From an uncultured Verrucomicrobiota bacterium (GTDB lineage: Bacteria > Verrucomicrobiota > Kiritimatiellia > CAIQIC01 > Lenti-01), in assembly GCA_937860055.1 (NCBI GenBank), contig CALMBO010000013.1, positions 1-64,000 of the forward strand: 64,000 bases of DNA, given 5' to 3'. A model generated the notes under the pieces. It was given only the letters and a program-made list of their open reading frames with translations, was not told the DNA's origin and made no database searches. Positions 38,427 through 47,943 of this stretch are shown here, piece after piece (the first letter of the stretch is position 1; each line of letters opens with the position of its first letter). The translations under genes were made by a program, and so were the position numbers.

Positions 38427-39098
38427 ATGTTCCTCCCCCACGTCAAAATCTGCGGCATCACCCGGCGGCAGGACGCGCTGTTCTGCGCCGAAGCCGGCGC
38501 CGGCGCGCTCGGCGCCGTCTTCTATGAGAAAAGCCCCCGGAATGTCACGTCGTTCCAGGCCCACGACCTCTTCAAGGGCCTCCCCGGCGACATCGCCCGC
38601 GTCGGCGTTTTCGTCAACGCCTCCGTCGACACCATGCTCCGGACCGCCCGCCAGGCCGGCCTCGACACGGTCCAGATGCATGGCGAGGAAACGGCGGAGA
38701 AGATCGAATCCGTCCTCCGCGAAGGCTTCCACGTCGTGCAGGCCATCAAGCGCACCGGGCCGGCGCTGCTGGAAGCCGCCCGCGCCCTGCCTCCGAAGGC
38801 CGGCATCCTCGTCGAATGCGGCCGGGGCGCCCTGCCCGGCGGCAATGGCGCCGCCTGGAACTGGGGCAACGCCGCGCCGCTCGCGCAGTTCCGCGCCTTC
38901 GCCATCGCCGGCGGCCTGAACGCGGAGAATCTGGCCGCCGCCGCGCGCGAAAGCGGCGCCGCGGGATTTGATGCCAGTTCCGGCGTCGAATCCGAACCCG
39001 GCGTCAAGGACGAGGCCGCCGTCCGCGCCTTCCTCCGCGTCGCGCGGGAACTCCCCGTCCCCGCCCGGCCCTTCGCCTGGAAAGGAACCCCGTCGTGA
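38427..39098 (+). CDS. trpF: phosphoribosylanthranilate isomerase
   Basis: VKICGITRRQDALFCAEAGAGALGAVFYEKSPRNV; AIAGGLNAENLAAA; FDASSGVESEPGVKD. Confidence 0.95.
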   Translation: MFLPHVKICGITRRQDALFCAEAGAGALGAVFYEKSPRNVTSFQAHDLFKGLPGDIARVGVFVNASVDTMLRTARQAGLDTVQMHGEETAEKIESVLREGFHVVQAIKRTGPALLEAARALPPKAGILVECGRGALPGGNGAAWNWGNAAPLAQFRAFAIAGGLNAENLAAAARESGAAGFDASSGVESEPGVKDEAAVRAFLRVARELPVPARPFAWKGTPS

Positions 39099-40168
39099 GC
39101 CATCCCCGCCTCGAAAACATCAATATCGAATCCGTCATCCCGCTCGCCACGCCGCGCGAGATGAAGAAGGCCATCCCCCTGACCAGCGCCACCATCGCCA
39201 CCGTCGCGCGCGGCCGCGAAACCCTCGAACGCATCCTCGATGGCGAAGATCCGCGCCTCTTCGCCGTCGTCGGCCCCTGCTCCATCCACAACCTCGGCGC
39301 CGCCGAGGAATATGCGCACCGGCTCAAGGCCCTCGCCGATGAAATCGCCGGCTCCATCTACGTCGTCATGCGCGTCTACTTCGAGAAGCCCCGCTCCGCC
39401 CTCGGCTGGAAGGGGCTCATCAACGACCCCTACATGAACGACACCTTCCACATCGAGGAAGGCATCCGCATGGCGCGGCATTTCCTGTTCCGCGTGGCCG
39501 AACTCGGCCTGCCCGCGGGCACGGAACTGCTCGACGTCCTCATGCCGCAGTACATCGGCGACCTCGTCTCCTGGAACGTCATCGGCGCGCGCACCGCCGA
39601 AGCCCAGACCCACCGGGAAATCTCCAGCGGCATCTCCACGCCCATCGGCTTCAAGAACGGAACCGACGGCTCCCTCGACGCCGCCATCAACGGCGTGCGC
39701 TCCGCCATGGGCCCCCACCATTTCCTCGGTGTCACCGAGGACGGCCTGCCCGCCGTATTCTCCACCACCGGCAATTCCTATCCCCACGTCGTCCTCCGCG
39801 GCGGAAAGAAGCCCAACTACGACGCCGAAAGCGTCGCCGCCTGCGAAAAGGCCCTTCGCGAAGCCCATCTGCCGCCGAACATCGTCGTGGACTGCTCCCA
39901 TGGCAACTCCGGCAAGAAGCCGGAGCGCCAGGGCCCCGTCCTCCGCGACGTCCTCTCCCAGATCGAGGCCGGCAACCGCTCCATCCGCGGCTTCATGCTC
40001 GAAAGCAACCTCGAGGGCGGCAGCCAGCCCATGCTCGCCAACCCCGCCCTCCTCAATCCCCGCTGCTCCGTCACCGATGCCTGCATCGACTGGCCCACCA
40101 CCGAATCCCTCCTCCGCGAAGCGCATGCGCGCCTCAAGAACGTAATCGGATCCTCCCGCTCGGCCTGA
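39095..40168 (+). CDS. 3-deoxy-7-phosphoheptulonate synthase (AroG/F/H type)
   Basis: VVGPCSIHN; VYFEKPRSALGWKGLINDPYMNDTFHIEEGIRMAR; GARTAEAQTHREISSGISTPIGFKNGTDG; DCSHGNSGK. Confidence 0.96.
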   Translation: MSHPRLENINIESVIPLATPREMKKAIPLTSATIATVARGRETLERILDGEDPRLFAVVGPCSIHNLGAAEEYAHRLKALADEIAGSIYVVMRVYFEKPRSALGWKGLINDPYMNDTFHIEEGIRMARHFLFRVAELGLPAGTELLDVLMPQYIGDLVSWNVIGARTAEAQTHREISSGISTPIGFKNGTDGSLDAAINGVRSAMGPHHFLGVTEDGLPAVFSTTGNSYPHVVLRGGKKPNYDAESVAACEKALREAHLPPNIVVDCSHGNSGKKPERQGPVLRDVLSQIEAGNRSIRGFMLESNLEGGSQPMLANPALLNPRCSVTDACIDWPTTESLLREAHARLKNVIGSSRSA

Positions 40169-40199
40169 CCCCTGAACCCCGAACCCTGAACCCTCTCCC
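40165..40199. repeat. 7-bp-period repeat, DAHP synthase/trpB junction
   Basis: CTGACCC CTGAACC CCGAACC CTGAACC CTCTCCC. Confidence 0.9.
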
Positions 40200-40202
40200 C
40201 CT

Positions 40203-41411
40203 ATGAAAAAACTCATCGGCCAGTACCCCGACGCCACCGGCCACTTCGGCCCCTACGGCGGACGCTTCGTCGGCGAAACCCTCATGTCCGCCCTCCTCGA
40301 CGTCGAAGCCGCGTGGCACTCGGCCAAGAACGACCCCGCCTTCATGGCCTCCTTCCGCGCCATGCTCCGCGACTATGCCGGCCGCCCCACCCCCCTCGAC
40401 TGCGCCGAACGCCTCTCCGCCCACGCCGGCGGCGCCCGCCTCTGGCTCAAGCGCGAGGACTGCACCCACACCGGCGCACACAAGATCAACAACGTCGTCG
40501 GCCAGGGCCTCCTTGCCCGCCGCATGGGCAAGAAGCGCGTCATCGCCGAGACCGGCGCCGGACAGCACGGCGTCGCCACCGCCACCATCGCCGCCCGCTT
40601 CGGCTTCGACTGCAAGGTCTTCATGGGCGCGGAGGACATCCGCCGCCAGGCCCCCAACGTCCGCCGCATGGAACTCCTCGGCGCGCAGGTCGTCCCCGTC
40701 ACCTCCGGCACCTCCACCCTCAAGGACGCCATGAACGAAGCCCTCCGCTACTGGTCCGGCGCCAGCGAGGACACCTTCTACGTCATCGGCACCGTCTCCG
40801 GCCCCCACCCCTATCCCGAAATGGTCCGCGACTTCCAGCGCGTCATCGGCGACGAAGCCCGCGCGCAGTTCCTGGAGAAATGCGGGAAGTTGCCCGACTT
40901 GCTCGTCGCCTGCGTCGGCGGCGGCTCGAACGCCATGGGTCTCTTCTATCCCTTCCTCGACGATCCGTGCGAGATGATCGGCGCCGAAGCCGCCGGCGAC
41001 GGACTCGACACGCCCCGCCACGCCGCCTCGCTCTGCGGCGGCTCCCCCGGCGAACTCCACGGCGCCCTGACCTACCTCCTCCAAAGCGACGAAGGCCAGA
41101 TCCACGAGGCCTGGTCCATTTCCGCCGGCCTCGACTACCCCGGCGTCGGCCCCGAACATGCCCTCCTGCACGACCTGAAGCGCGTGCGCTACGAAGGCGT
41201 CACCGATGTGGAAGCCGTCGCCGCCTTCCAGCTCCTCTGCCAATACGAGGGCATCATCCCCGCCCTCGAAAGCTCCCACGCCCTCGCCGCCGCCCTCCGC
41301 GAAGCGAAAAAACGCCCCGCCGCCCAGAACATCCTCGTCAACCTCTCCGGCCGCGGCGACAAGGACCTCGACCACGTCACCCGCTGGATGAAAGAGCACG
41401 GTGCACCCTAG
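40203..41411 (+). CDS. trpB: tryptophan synthase beta chain
   Basis: [77 protein letters not shown]. Confidence 0.97.
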   Translation: MKKLIGQYPDATGHFGPYGGRFVGETLMSALLDVEAAWHSAKNDPAFMASFRAMLRDYAGRPTPLDCAERLSAHAGGARLWLKREDCTHTGAHKINNVVGQGLLARRMGKKRVIAETGAGQHGVATATIAARFGFDCKVFMGAEDIRRQAPNVRRMELLGAQVVPVTSGTSTLKDAMNEALRYWSGASEDTFYVIGTVSGPHPYPEMVRDFQRVIGDEARAQFLEKCGKLPDLLVACVGGGSNAMGLFYPFLDDPCEMIGAEAAGDGLDTPRHAASLCGGSPGELHGALTYLLQSDEGQIHEAWSISAGLDYPGVGPEHALLHDLKRVRYEGVTDVEAVAAFQLLCQYEGIIPALESSHALAAALREAKKRPAAQNILVNLSGRGDKDLDHVTRWMKEHGAP

Positions 41412-41422
41412 CCCCGCCAGAG

Positions 41423-41472
41423 TTTTCCACACCGTGGAAAAAAGTGCCGCGATTTTTCCACACTGTGGAAAA
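41423..41472. repeat. two copies of palindrome TTTTCCAC-N3-GTGGAAAA between trpB and trpA
   Basis: 41423-41441 spacer ACC; 41454-41472 spacer ACT. Confidence 0.95.
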
Positions 41473-41491
41473 CTTTCAATCGTCTGCTTCC

Positions 41492-41519
41492 CCCTGAACC
41501 CCGAACCCTGAACCCTGCC
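41492..41519. repeat. 7-bp-period repeat, trpB/trpA junction
   Basis: CCCTGAA CCCCGAA CCCTGAA CCCTGCC. Confidence 0.9.
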
Positions 41520-41528
41520 CCCTAACCT

Positions 41529-42326
41529 ATGAACCGAATCACCGCCACCTTCCAACGCCTCGCCGCCGCCAAGAAAAAGGCCCTCGTCGGCTATCTCACC
41601 GCCGGCGACCCCACCCCCGAGACGAGCTTCGAAATCCTTCGCGCCGCCTGCGCCGCCGGCATCGACATCCTCGAGCTCGGCGTGCCCTTCTCCGACCCCA
41701 CCGCCGACGGCCCCGTCATCCAGGAGGCCTCCCAGCGCGCCCTCAAGGCCGGCATGACGCTCACCCAGACCCTCGACTTCGCCGCCCGTCTGCGCCGCGA
41801 GTCGGACATCCCCATCATGCTCTTCGGCTACTACAATCCGCTCTTCAAATACGGCCTGGTCCGACTCGCAAAGGCGGCGCACAAGGCCGGCGTCGACGGC
41901 CTCCTCGTCGTCGACCTCCCGCCCGAGGAAGCCGGCCCCCTGCGCGCCGCGCTCCAAGGCACCGATATCCAGATCATCTTCCTCGTCGCGCCCACCACGC
42001 GCCCCGACCGCGTGCAGAAGATCGCGCATGAAACCGGCGGATTCCTGTACTTGATCACGAAGGCCGGAACCACCGGCGAAGGCGGCCTCGACGTCGAAGC
42101 CATCCGCCGCCATGCCGCCGAGGTGAAGAAAATCAGCCCCCTGCCCGTCTGCCTCGGCTTCGGCATCCGCAACGGCGCCGACGCGCACCAGCTCGCCCCC
42201 ATGGCCGACGGCGTCATCGTCGGTTCCGCCCTCTGCCGCGTCATCGGCGACGCCCCCGGCGCCTCCGACCTCCCCGCGCGCATGGCCGCCAAGATCCGCG
42301 ACCTCCGCCAGGGCCTCGACTCCTGA
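41529..42326 (+). CDS. trpA: tryptophan synthase alpha chain
   Basis: KKALVGYLTAGDPTPETS; ILELGVPFSDPTADGPVIQ; GLLVVDLPPEEA; VCLGFGIRN. Confidence 0.96.
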   Translation: MNRITATFQRLAAAKKKALVGYLTAGDPTPETSFEILRAACAAGIDILELGVPFSDPTADGPVIQEASQRALKAGMTLTQTLDFAARLRRESDIPIMLFGYYNPLFKYGLVRLAKAAHKAGVDGLLVVDLPPEEAGPLRAALQGTDIQIIFLVAPTTRPDRVQKIAHETGGFLYLITKAGTTGEGGLDVEAIRRHAAEVKKISPLPVCLGFGIRNGADAHQLAPMADGVIVGSALCRVIGDAPGASDLPARMAAKIRDLRQGLDS

Positions 42327-42359
42327 CCCGCCGCCTCCCCCGCCGCGGGCCGGGATTCT

Positions 42360-45300
42360 TCAGCCCCCGCTGCGCTTCCAGCGGGGTTCCGGCGCGGCGC
42401 GCAGCCCCGCCTCCTTGCGGACGGCGACGTAGAGGCTGTCCACGATCTTCTCGCAATCCTTCACCAGCGCCTCGGAGATGCGCACGGTCAGGTGGCTGCC
42501 GGCGCGCAGGTGGACCTTAGCGTTGTCGGGATAGAGCAGGCAGATGTTCAGCGGCGTCTGGCCCGGATGGCGGCGGATCACGTCCCTCAGCTCGTTCATC
42601 CGCTCTTCCGTCCAGGTGCCGACGTTCACATGCAGGGTCAGGCCCTGCGTGAAGCGCGCGGGGACTTCGTCGATGGGATAGATTTCATCCACGGTCAGGG
42701 TGTTCGCGCCGCCGCCGTTGTCCTTGCGCACGGCGCCGCACAGCATCACCGCGGCGTCGGGCTGCAGGTGGATGCCGTACTGGGCGTAGGCTTCTGGAAA
42801 GGCCACGGCGGAAATCGAGCCGTCCAGCGTGTCGAGCCGGAACGACATCATCGCCCGAGGCACCTCGTCGGGCTTCTTCGGCTTCGTGAACCGCTTCTGG
42901 GCGTTGACGACGAGCCCGCCGAGGCGCGTGCGCGTGCGCTCGGGCAGCTTCGCGAAGCCCTCCGCGTCGCATTGGTTGTATTTCTCCAGGGTCCACGTGC
43001 AGGCCAGCAGCGGATGCCCCGAGATGTAGAAGCCGATCAGCTCCTTTTCGAACGCGAGCATCTGCTTCTGCGGCCACGGCTCCCCGGCCGGCAGGTCCGC
43101 GTCCTTCATGTGCACGCCTGCGGTCCCCTCGCCGCCCAGCAGGTCGAACAGGGAGGACTGCCCGGCGGCCCGGTCCTTGCGGACCGACGCGGCATAGCCC
43201 ATCGCCGTCTCGATCCCCTCGAACAGGCGGCCGCGCATCAGCCCCGTGAAATCGAACGCGCCGCACTTCACCAGCGCCTCGATGGTCTTCTTGTTCACGT
43301 CGCCGTTCTCGATGCGCTCGCAGAAATCCACCAGCCCCTTGAACGGGCCGTTCGCCTCGCGCTCCTTCACGAGCGCCTCCACCGCCCCCGCGCCGACGCC
43401 CTTGATGCCGGCAAGGCCGTACCGGATCGCCCCCTTCACCGGCGTGAAGCGGAGCCCGCTCTCGTTCACGTCCGGCGGCAGCACCTGGATGCCCATCTTC
43501 TGCGCCTCGGCCACCAGCACCGGCAGCTTGTCCGTGTTGCCGATTTCCGACGACAGCATCGCCGCCATGAACTCGACCGGATGGTTCGCCTTCAGGTAGG
43601 CCGTCTGGAAGGTCACGATCCCGTACGCCGCCGAATGCGACTTGTTGAAGCCGTACGACGCGAACTCCGCGATCTGGTCGAAGATCTGCCCCGCCTTGGC
43701 GGCGGTGCACGTCTTCTTCTTCACGCAGCCGTCGACGAAGGCCTGGCGCTGCTTGGCCATCTCCTCGGGCTTCTTCTTGCCCATCGCGCGGCGCAGGATG
43801 TCGCCCTGCCCCATGCTGAAGCCCGCGAGGATGCCGGCGGCCTGCTGCACCTGCTCCTGGTACACCATGATCCCGTAGGTTTCCTTCAGGACCGGCTCCA
43901 GCAGCGGATGCGGATACTCGATCGGCTCGCGCCCGTGCTTGCGCGCGATGAACGACGGAATCATGCCCATCGGCCCCGGCCGGTAGAGCGCGATCATGGC
44001 GATCAGCTCCTCGATCCGGTTGATCTGGAGCTGCCGCAGCAGGTCGCGCATGCCTTCGGATTCGACCTGGAACACGCCCACGGTGTCGCCGCGCGCCAGC
44101 AGCTCGTAGGTCTTCGGGTCGTCCAGCGGCAGGTTGTCCGGGTCCGGCTCGGCGCCCGTCGTGCGCTTCACGTTCTCGCAGGCTTCGCGCACCACCGTGA
44201 GGGTCTTGAGCCCCAGGAAGTCCATCTTCAGCAGGCCCGATTCCTCCAGCGGAACCGCCTCCCACTGCGAAATGACGTTGCCGTCCTTGTCCTTCGTCAG
44301 AGGAATCAGCTCGATCAGCGGCCGCTCGCCGATGACGACGCCCGCCGCATGCGTGCCGGTCTGGCGCGGCATGTCCTCCAGCGGCGGCGCGAACTTCATG
44401 ATCTCCTTCGCGAACGGCTCGCGCTTGCACGCCTGCGCGAAATCGACGCTTTCCTTGAAGGCCTTTTCCAGCGTGGTGCCCGGCACCTCGGGAACCATCT
44501 TCGCGAGCCGGTCGCAGTCCGGCAGCGGGATTTCCAGCGCGCGCCCGATGTCGCGGATGAGCGTCTTGGCGCCCAGCGTGCCGTAGGTCACGATCTGCGC
44601 CACGCTGTCCGCGCCGTACTTGCGCCGCACGTATTCGATCACCTCGCCGCGCCGCATCTGGCAGAAGTCGATGTCGAAGTCCGGCGGCGACACGCGCTCC
44701 GGGTTCAGGAAGCGCTCGAAGATCAGTCCGTAGCGCAGCGGATCGATGCCCGTGATGCCCACCGCGTAGGCGACGAGGCTGCCGGCGCCGGATCCGCGCC
44801 CCGGGCCCACCGGCACGCCCATCTGCTTGGCCGCGTGGATGAAATCCCACACCACGAGGAAATAGTTCAGGAAGCCCGTCTTCTCGATCACGCCCAGCTC
44901 GTGCCGGAACCGGTCGGCGATCGTCTTCTCGCGGGCGTCCTTCGGGTGCTCGAGGTCCTCCACGCCGTAGAGGCGGCGGATGCCCTCCGCCGCGATCTTC
45001 GTCAGGTACTGCTTGTGCGTCAGCCCGTCGGGGCACTGGTAGTTCGGGAAATGCGGATTCTTCTGCCCGCCCAGCGCCAGCTCCACGTTGCAGCGCCCGG
45101 CGATCTTCCACGTGTTCTCGATCGCGTCCGGCAGGTCCTTGAACAGCTTGCGCATCTCCGCTTCGCTCTTCAGGTAGAACTGGTCGGAGCCGTACTTCAT
45201 GCGGTCCGGCTCGCTCCACTTCGCCTGCGTCTGCAGGCACAGCAGCATCTCGTGCGGCTCCGCGTGCTCCGGCGCGAGGTAGTGCACGTCGTTCGTCGCC

Positions 45301-45929
45301 ACCAGCGGCAGCCCCAGCTTCCGCGCCAGCGCGACCATTTTCCGGTTCACGTCCCGCTGCTCCGGCAGCCCGTGGTCCTGCACCTCGAGGTAGAAGCGGT
45401 CCTTCCCCAGGATCTCCGCGTATTCGCCCGCGAGCGTCCGCGCCTTGTCCTCGAGCCCGTCCAGGAGCGCCTCGGCCACTTCCCCCTTTAGGCACGCGGA
45501 CAGCCCGATGAGCCCCTCGTGGTGCTGCGCGAGCAGCGCCCGGTCGATGCGCGGCTTGTAGTAGTAGCCGTCGAGGTGCGCGAGGCTCACCAGCCGCTTC
45601 AGGTTCTCGAAGCCCCGGTTGTCCTCCGCCAGCAGCACCAGGTGGTTCGCCTGGCGCCCGTTCACCAGCACCTTCTCGCGGTGGTCGCCGGGGGTGACAT
45701 AGATCTCGCAGCCCAGCAGCGGCTTGATGCCGTGCTTGCGCGCCGCCTTGTAGAAATGCACCGTGCCGAAAAGGTTCCCGTGGTCGGTGATCGCCAGCGC
45801 CACCTGCCCCTGCTCCTGCGCCCGCTCCATGATCGGGCTGCGGTGCTTTTCGCCCCGGTCCAGCGCGCACAGCCCGTCCAGCAGGCTGTATTCGGTGTGC
45901 ACATGCAAATGGGCGAATTTCGGTTCCAA
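42360..45929 (-). CDS. dnaE: DNA polymerase III subunit alpha (TTG start)
   Basis: FAHLHVHTEYSLLDG PHP motif; GRGSGAGSLVAYAVGITGIDPL; PDFDIDFCQMRRGEVIEYVRRKYG; YQEQVQQAAGILAGFSMGQGDILRRAMGKK. Confidence 0.97.
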   Translation of the reverse strand: MEPKFAHLHVHTEYSLLDGLCALDRGEKHRSPIMERAQEQGQVALAITDHGNLFGTVHFYKAARKHGIKPLLGCEIYVTPGDHREKVLVNGRQANHLVLLAEDNRGFENLKRLVSLAHLDGYYYKPRIDRALLAQHHEGLIGLSACLKGEVAEALLDGLEDKARTLAGEYAEILGKDRFYLEVQDHGLPEQRDVNRKMVALARKLGLPLVATNDVHYLAPEHAEPHEMLLCLQTQAKWSEPDRMKYGSDQFYLKSEAEMRKLFKDLPDAIENTWKIAGRCNVELALGGQKNPHFPNYQCPDGLTHKQYLTKIAAEGIRRLYGVEDLEHPKDAREKTIADRFRHELGVIEKTGFLNYFLVVWDFIHAAKQMGVPVGPGRGSGAGSLVAYAVGITGIDPLRYGLIFERFLNPERVSPPDFDIDFCQMRRGEVIEYVRRKYGADSVAQIVTYGTLGAKTLIRDIGRALEIPLPDCDRLAKMVPEVPGTTLEKAFKESVDFAQACKREPFAKEIMKFAPPLEDMPRQTGTHAAGVVIGERPLIELIPLTKDKDGNVISQWEAVPLEESGLLKMDFLGLKTLTVVREACENVKRTTGAEPDPDNLPLDDPKTYELLARGDTVGVFQVESEGMRDLLRQLQINRIEELIAMIALYRPGPMGMIPSFIARKHGREPIEYPHPLLEPVLKETYGIMVYQEQVQQAAGILAGFSMGQGDILRRAMGKKKPEEMAKQRQAFVDGCVKKKTCTAAKAGQIFDQIAEFASYGFNKSHSAAYGIVTFQTAYLKANHPVEFMAAMLSSEIGNTDKLPVLVAEAQKMGIQVLPPDVNESGLRFTPVKGAIRYGLAGIKGVGAGAVEALVKEREANGPFKGLVDFCERIENGDVNKKTIEALVKCGAFDFTGLMRGRLFEGIETAMGYAASVRKDRAAGQSSLFDLLGGEGTAGVHMKDADLPAGEPWPQKQMLAFEKELIGFYISGHPLLACTWTLEKYNQCDAEGFAKLPERTRTRLGGLVVNAQKRFTKPKKPDEVPRAMMSFRLDTLDGSISAVAFPEAYAQYGIHLQPDAAVMLCGAVRKDNGGGANTLTVDEIYPIDEVPARFTQGLTLHVNVGTWTEERMNELRDVIRRHPGQTPLNICLLYPDNAKVHLRAGSHLTVRISEALVKDCEKIVDSLYVAVRKEAGLRAAPEPRWKRSGG

Positions 45930-46072
45930 GGTCGTCTCTTTCCGGAAAAAGCGTACCCGATTCTTCTAGCCCATCGCCCCCGTGAATCCAAGCGGATTCC
46001 ATCCCGTTTTCCCGCCCGCAAAACCCCTTGTTCCCCATGCGGTTAGGCGCCCCGCGGGCCGTTTTTCCTCGG

Positions 46073-46091
46073 TTTTCCACACCGTGGAAAA
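46073..46091. repeat. single copy of palindrome TTTTCCAC-N3-GTGGAAAA upstream of dnaE
   Basis: TTTTCCACACCGTGGAAAA. Confidence 0.95.
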
Positions 46092-46150
46092 ATCGGCCCC
46101 GGAAAGCAGGCGGCGCCTTCCCTCGCCGGAGGCGGAGGACCGGCCGGGAC

Positions 46151-46969
46151 TCAGTACACTTCGCGCCGGAGGCCGCGCACGGCCATCCGGAAGCCCATCC
46201 ACATCAGCAGGAGCCAGACGCCCGCGCCATAGAGCGGCACCCAGACGCCCCAGTCCATGTAGGTGACCGCCGCCCCGCTGCCGCGCATGGTCATCCAGAT
46301 CTGCGGCGCCAGCGGATGGTGCAGGAAGAATCCGCAGAAGATGGCCCGCGTCATCGCCAGCGTCGGATTCTGGGCGCCCTCGACCAGGCCCATCGTCAGC
46401 CCGCCGATCATCGGCAGCGCGAGGCACCAGAGGAAAAGCACCGCGCCGGAGGCCAGATAGGCGCTCAGCGACCGCCCGAACAGGCCCGACAGCCCCAGCG
46501 CGAGGGACGACAGCGCCAGGCCGGCCAGCAGGTTCAGCCCGAAGCAGACGAGCGGCACCCACGGCGCCAGCCCGCCCCAGAGCGCCGCGACCGCCATGAA
46601 CGGGAAGGTCAGCAGGCCCAGCCACAGCGTGAAGGTCCACGCGCCCAGCAGCTTTCCGCGCGCGATCGCCCCCGGCCCGAGCGGCGAATTCACCAGCGCC
46701 GCGTAGGTCCGCTGCTCGCGCTCCTGCGAGATGCGCTGCGCCGCCGCCAGCGGCGACAGGATCACCAGCAGGCCCGCCTGGCAGTAGATCGCGCACATCG
46801 CCACCATCGCGCCCACATCGCCCGGATCCACGACCTCCCGCCCCTGCAGGGCCGACATCAGGCTCAGCCCGCAGATCAGCAGAGGCATCGCCAGGAAGAA
46901 GGCCGCGATGACCCACAGCCGGCGCTCGCGCACCCGCACCCGCAAATCCAGCCAGAACAGCGCGTTCAT
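46151..46969 (-). CDS. ABC-2-type transporter permease
   Basis: Multiple hydrophobic segments; MNALFWLDLRVRVRERRLWVIAAFFLAMPLL; RISQEREQRTYAALVNSPL; 4-bp overlap with ATPase gene. Confidence 0.82.
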   Translation of the reverse strand: MNALFWLDLRVRVRERRLWVIAAFFLAMPLLICGLSLMSALQGREVVDPGDVGAMVAMCAIYCQAGLLVILSPLAAAQRISQEREQRTYAALVNSPLGPGAIARGKLLGAWTFTLWLGLLTFPFMAVAALWGGLAPWVPLVCFGLNLLAGLALSSLALGLSGLFGRSLSAYLASGAVLFLWCLALPMIGGLTMGLVEGAQNPTLAMTRAIFCGFFLHHPLAPQIWMTMRGSGAAVTYMDWGVWVPLYGAGVWLLLMWMGFRMAVRGLRREVY

Positions 46970-47943
46970 CGCGAGCTCCCTTCTTCCAGCACCCGCAGCA
47001 CCACGTCCGCCAGCCCCGTATCCATGCGGCGGAAATCCACCACCGCCGCGCCGGCCCGCACCGCCGCGCCCAGGCAGGCCGAGGCCTCCTCGTCGGTGCG
47101 CGCCGCGAATTCCACGCCGCCTTCCACCGGGACCGGAGAGGCGCCGGCCGCGGCCAGCGCCTCGCGCGCGAGGGCCGCGTGCGCGCAGAGCACGCGCCAG
47201 CGGCAGCTCCCCAGCCCGTCCTTCAGTTCGCGGCGGTCGAAGAACGTCCTCCCCGCCGAAACCTCCACCCAGCGCCCCTGGTCCATGATGCCGAACCGGT
47301 CCGCCAGCTCCTCCAGCTCGGGCAGGATGTGCGACGAAATCACCACCGTGCGCCCCATCCCCGACAGGCCGCGCACGATCTCCAGCAGCTCCGCGCGCGC
47401 CTTCACGTCGAGCCCCGCCGCCGGCTCGTCCAGCAGCAGCAGCGGCGCATCCAGCATCAACATCCGCCCCAGCGCGAGGCGCCGCTGCCAGCCGGCGGAG
47501 AGCGATTCCACCTCCGCCTCCAGCCACGGCCCCAGGCCCAGCACTTCCACCGCCCGCTCGAGCTGCTCGGCGAATCGCGGCCCTTCCAGCCCGTGGACCA
47601 TCGCGAAGAACCGCAGGTATTCGCGGCAGCTGATGTCCGTATAGACGCCCAGCGGATCGGGCATCAGGCCGATGGCCAGCGCCGCCTCCGTCGGATTCCC
47701 CGTCAGGTCGCGCCCGTCCAGGTGCACGGTCCCCGCCTCCGGCCGCAGCAGGCCCGCGATCAATTTCAGCAGCGTGGATTTTCCCGCGCCGTTGGGCCCC
47801 ACCAGGCCGAACACCTCGCCCGGATGGACGTCCAGCGATATCGACTTCACCGCCTCCACCCCGTTGGGGTAGCGCTTCCTCAGTCCTTCCAGGCGCAGCA
47901 GCGCCGGTCCCGGATGGGCTTTCACGGACATTGCATCACCCAT
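46966..47943 (-). CDS. ABC transporter ATP-binding protein (alternative start 47931)
   Basis: GLVGPNGAGKSTLLKLIAGLLRP Walker A; LSAGWQRRLALGRMLMLDAPLLLLDEPAAGLD. Confidence 0.95.
   Translation of the reverse strand: MGDAMSVKAHPGPALLRLEGLRKRYPNGVEAVKSISLDVHPGEVFGLVGPNGAGKSTLLKLIAGLLRPEAGTVHLDGRDLTGNPTEAALAIGLMPDPLGVYTDISCREYLRFFAMVHGLEGPRFAEQLERAVEVLGLGPWLEAEVESLSAGWQRRLALGRMLMLDAPLLLLDEPAAGLDVKARAELLEIVRGLSGMGRTVVISSHILPELEELADRFGIMDQGRWVEVSAGRTFFDRRELKDGLGSCRWRVLCAHAALAREALAAAGASPVPVEGGVEFAARTDEEASACLGAAVRAGAAVVDFRRMDTGLADVVLRVLEEGSSR

Noticed and set aside
35761-41519. Heptad repeats as Rho-independent terminators or riboswitches
   Set aside because: No stem plus U-tract; single-arm sites cannot fold strongly; units vary by site
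42492-45491. 999-aa plus-strand ORF and 1131-aa minus-strand ORF (42685-46080) overlapping dnaE
   Set aside because: Shadow frames of a very high-GC gene; Arg/Ala/Gly-rich composition without motifs, dnaE clearly real
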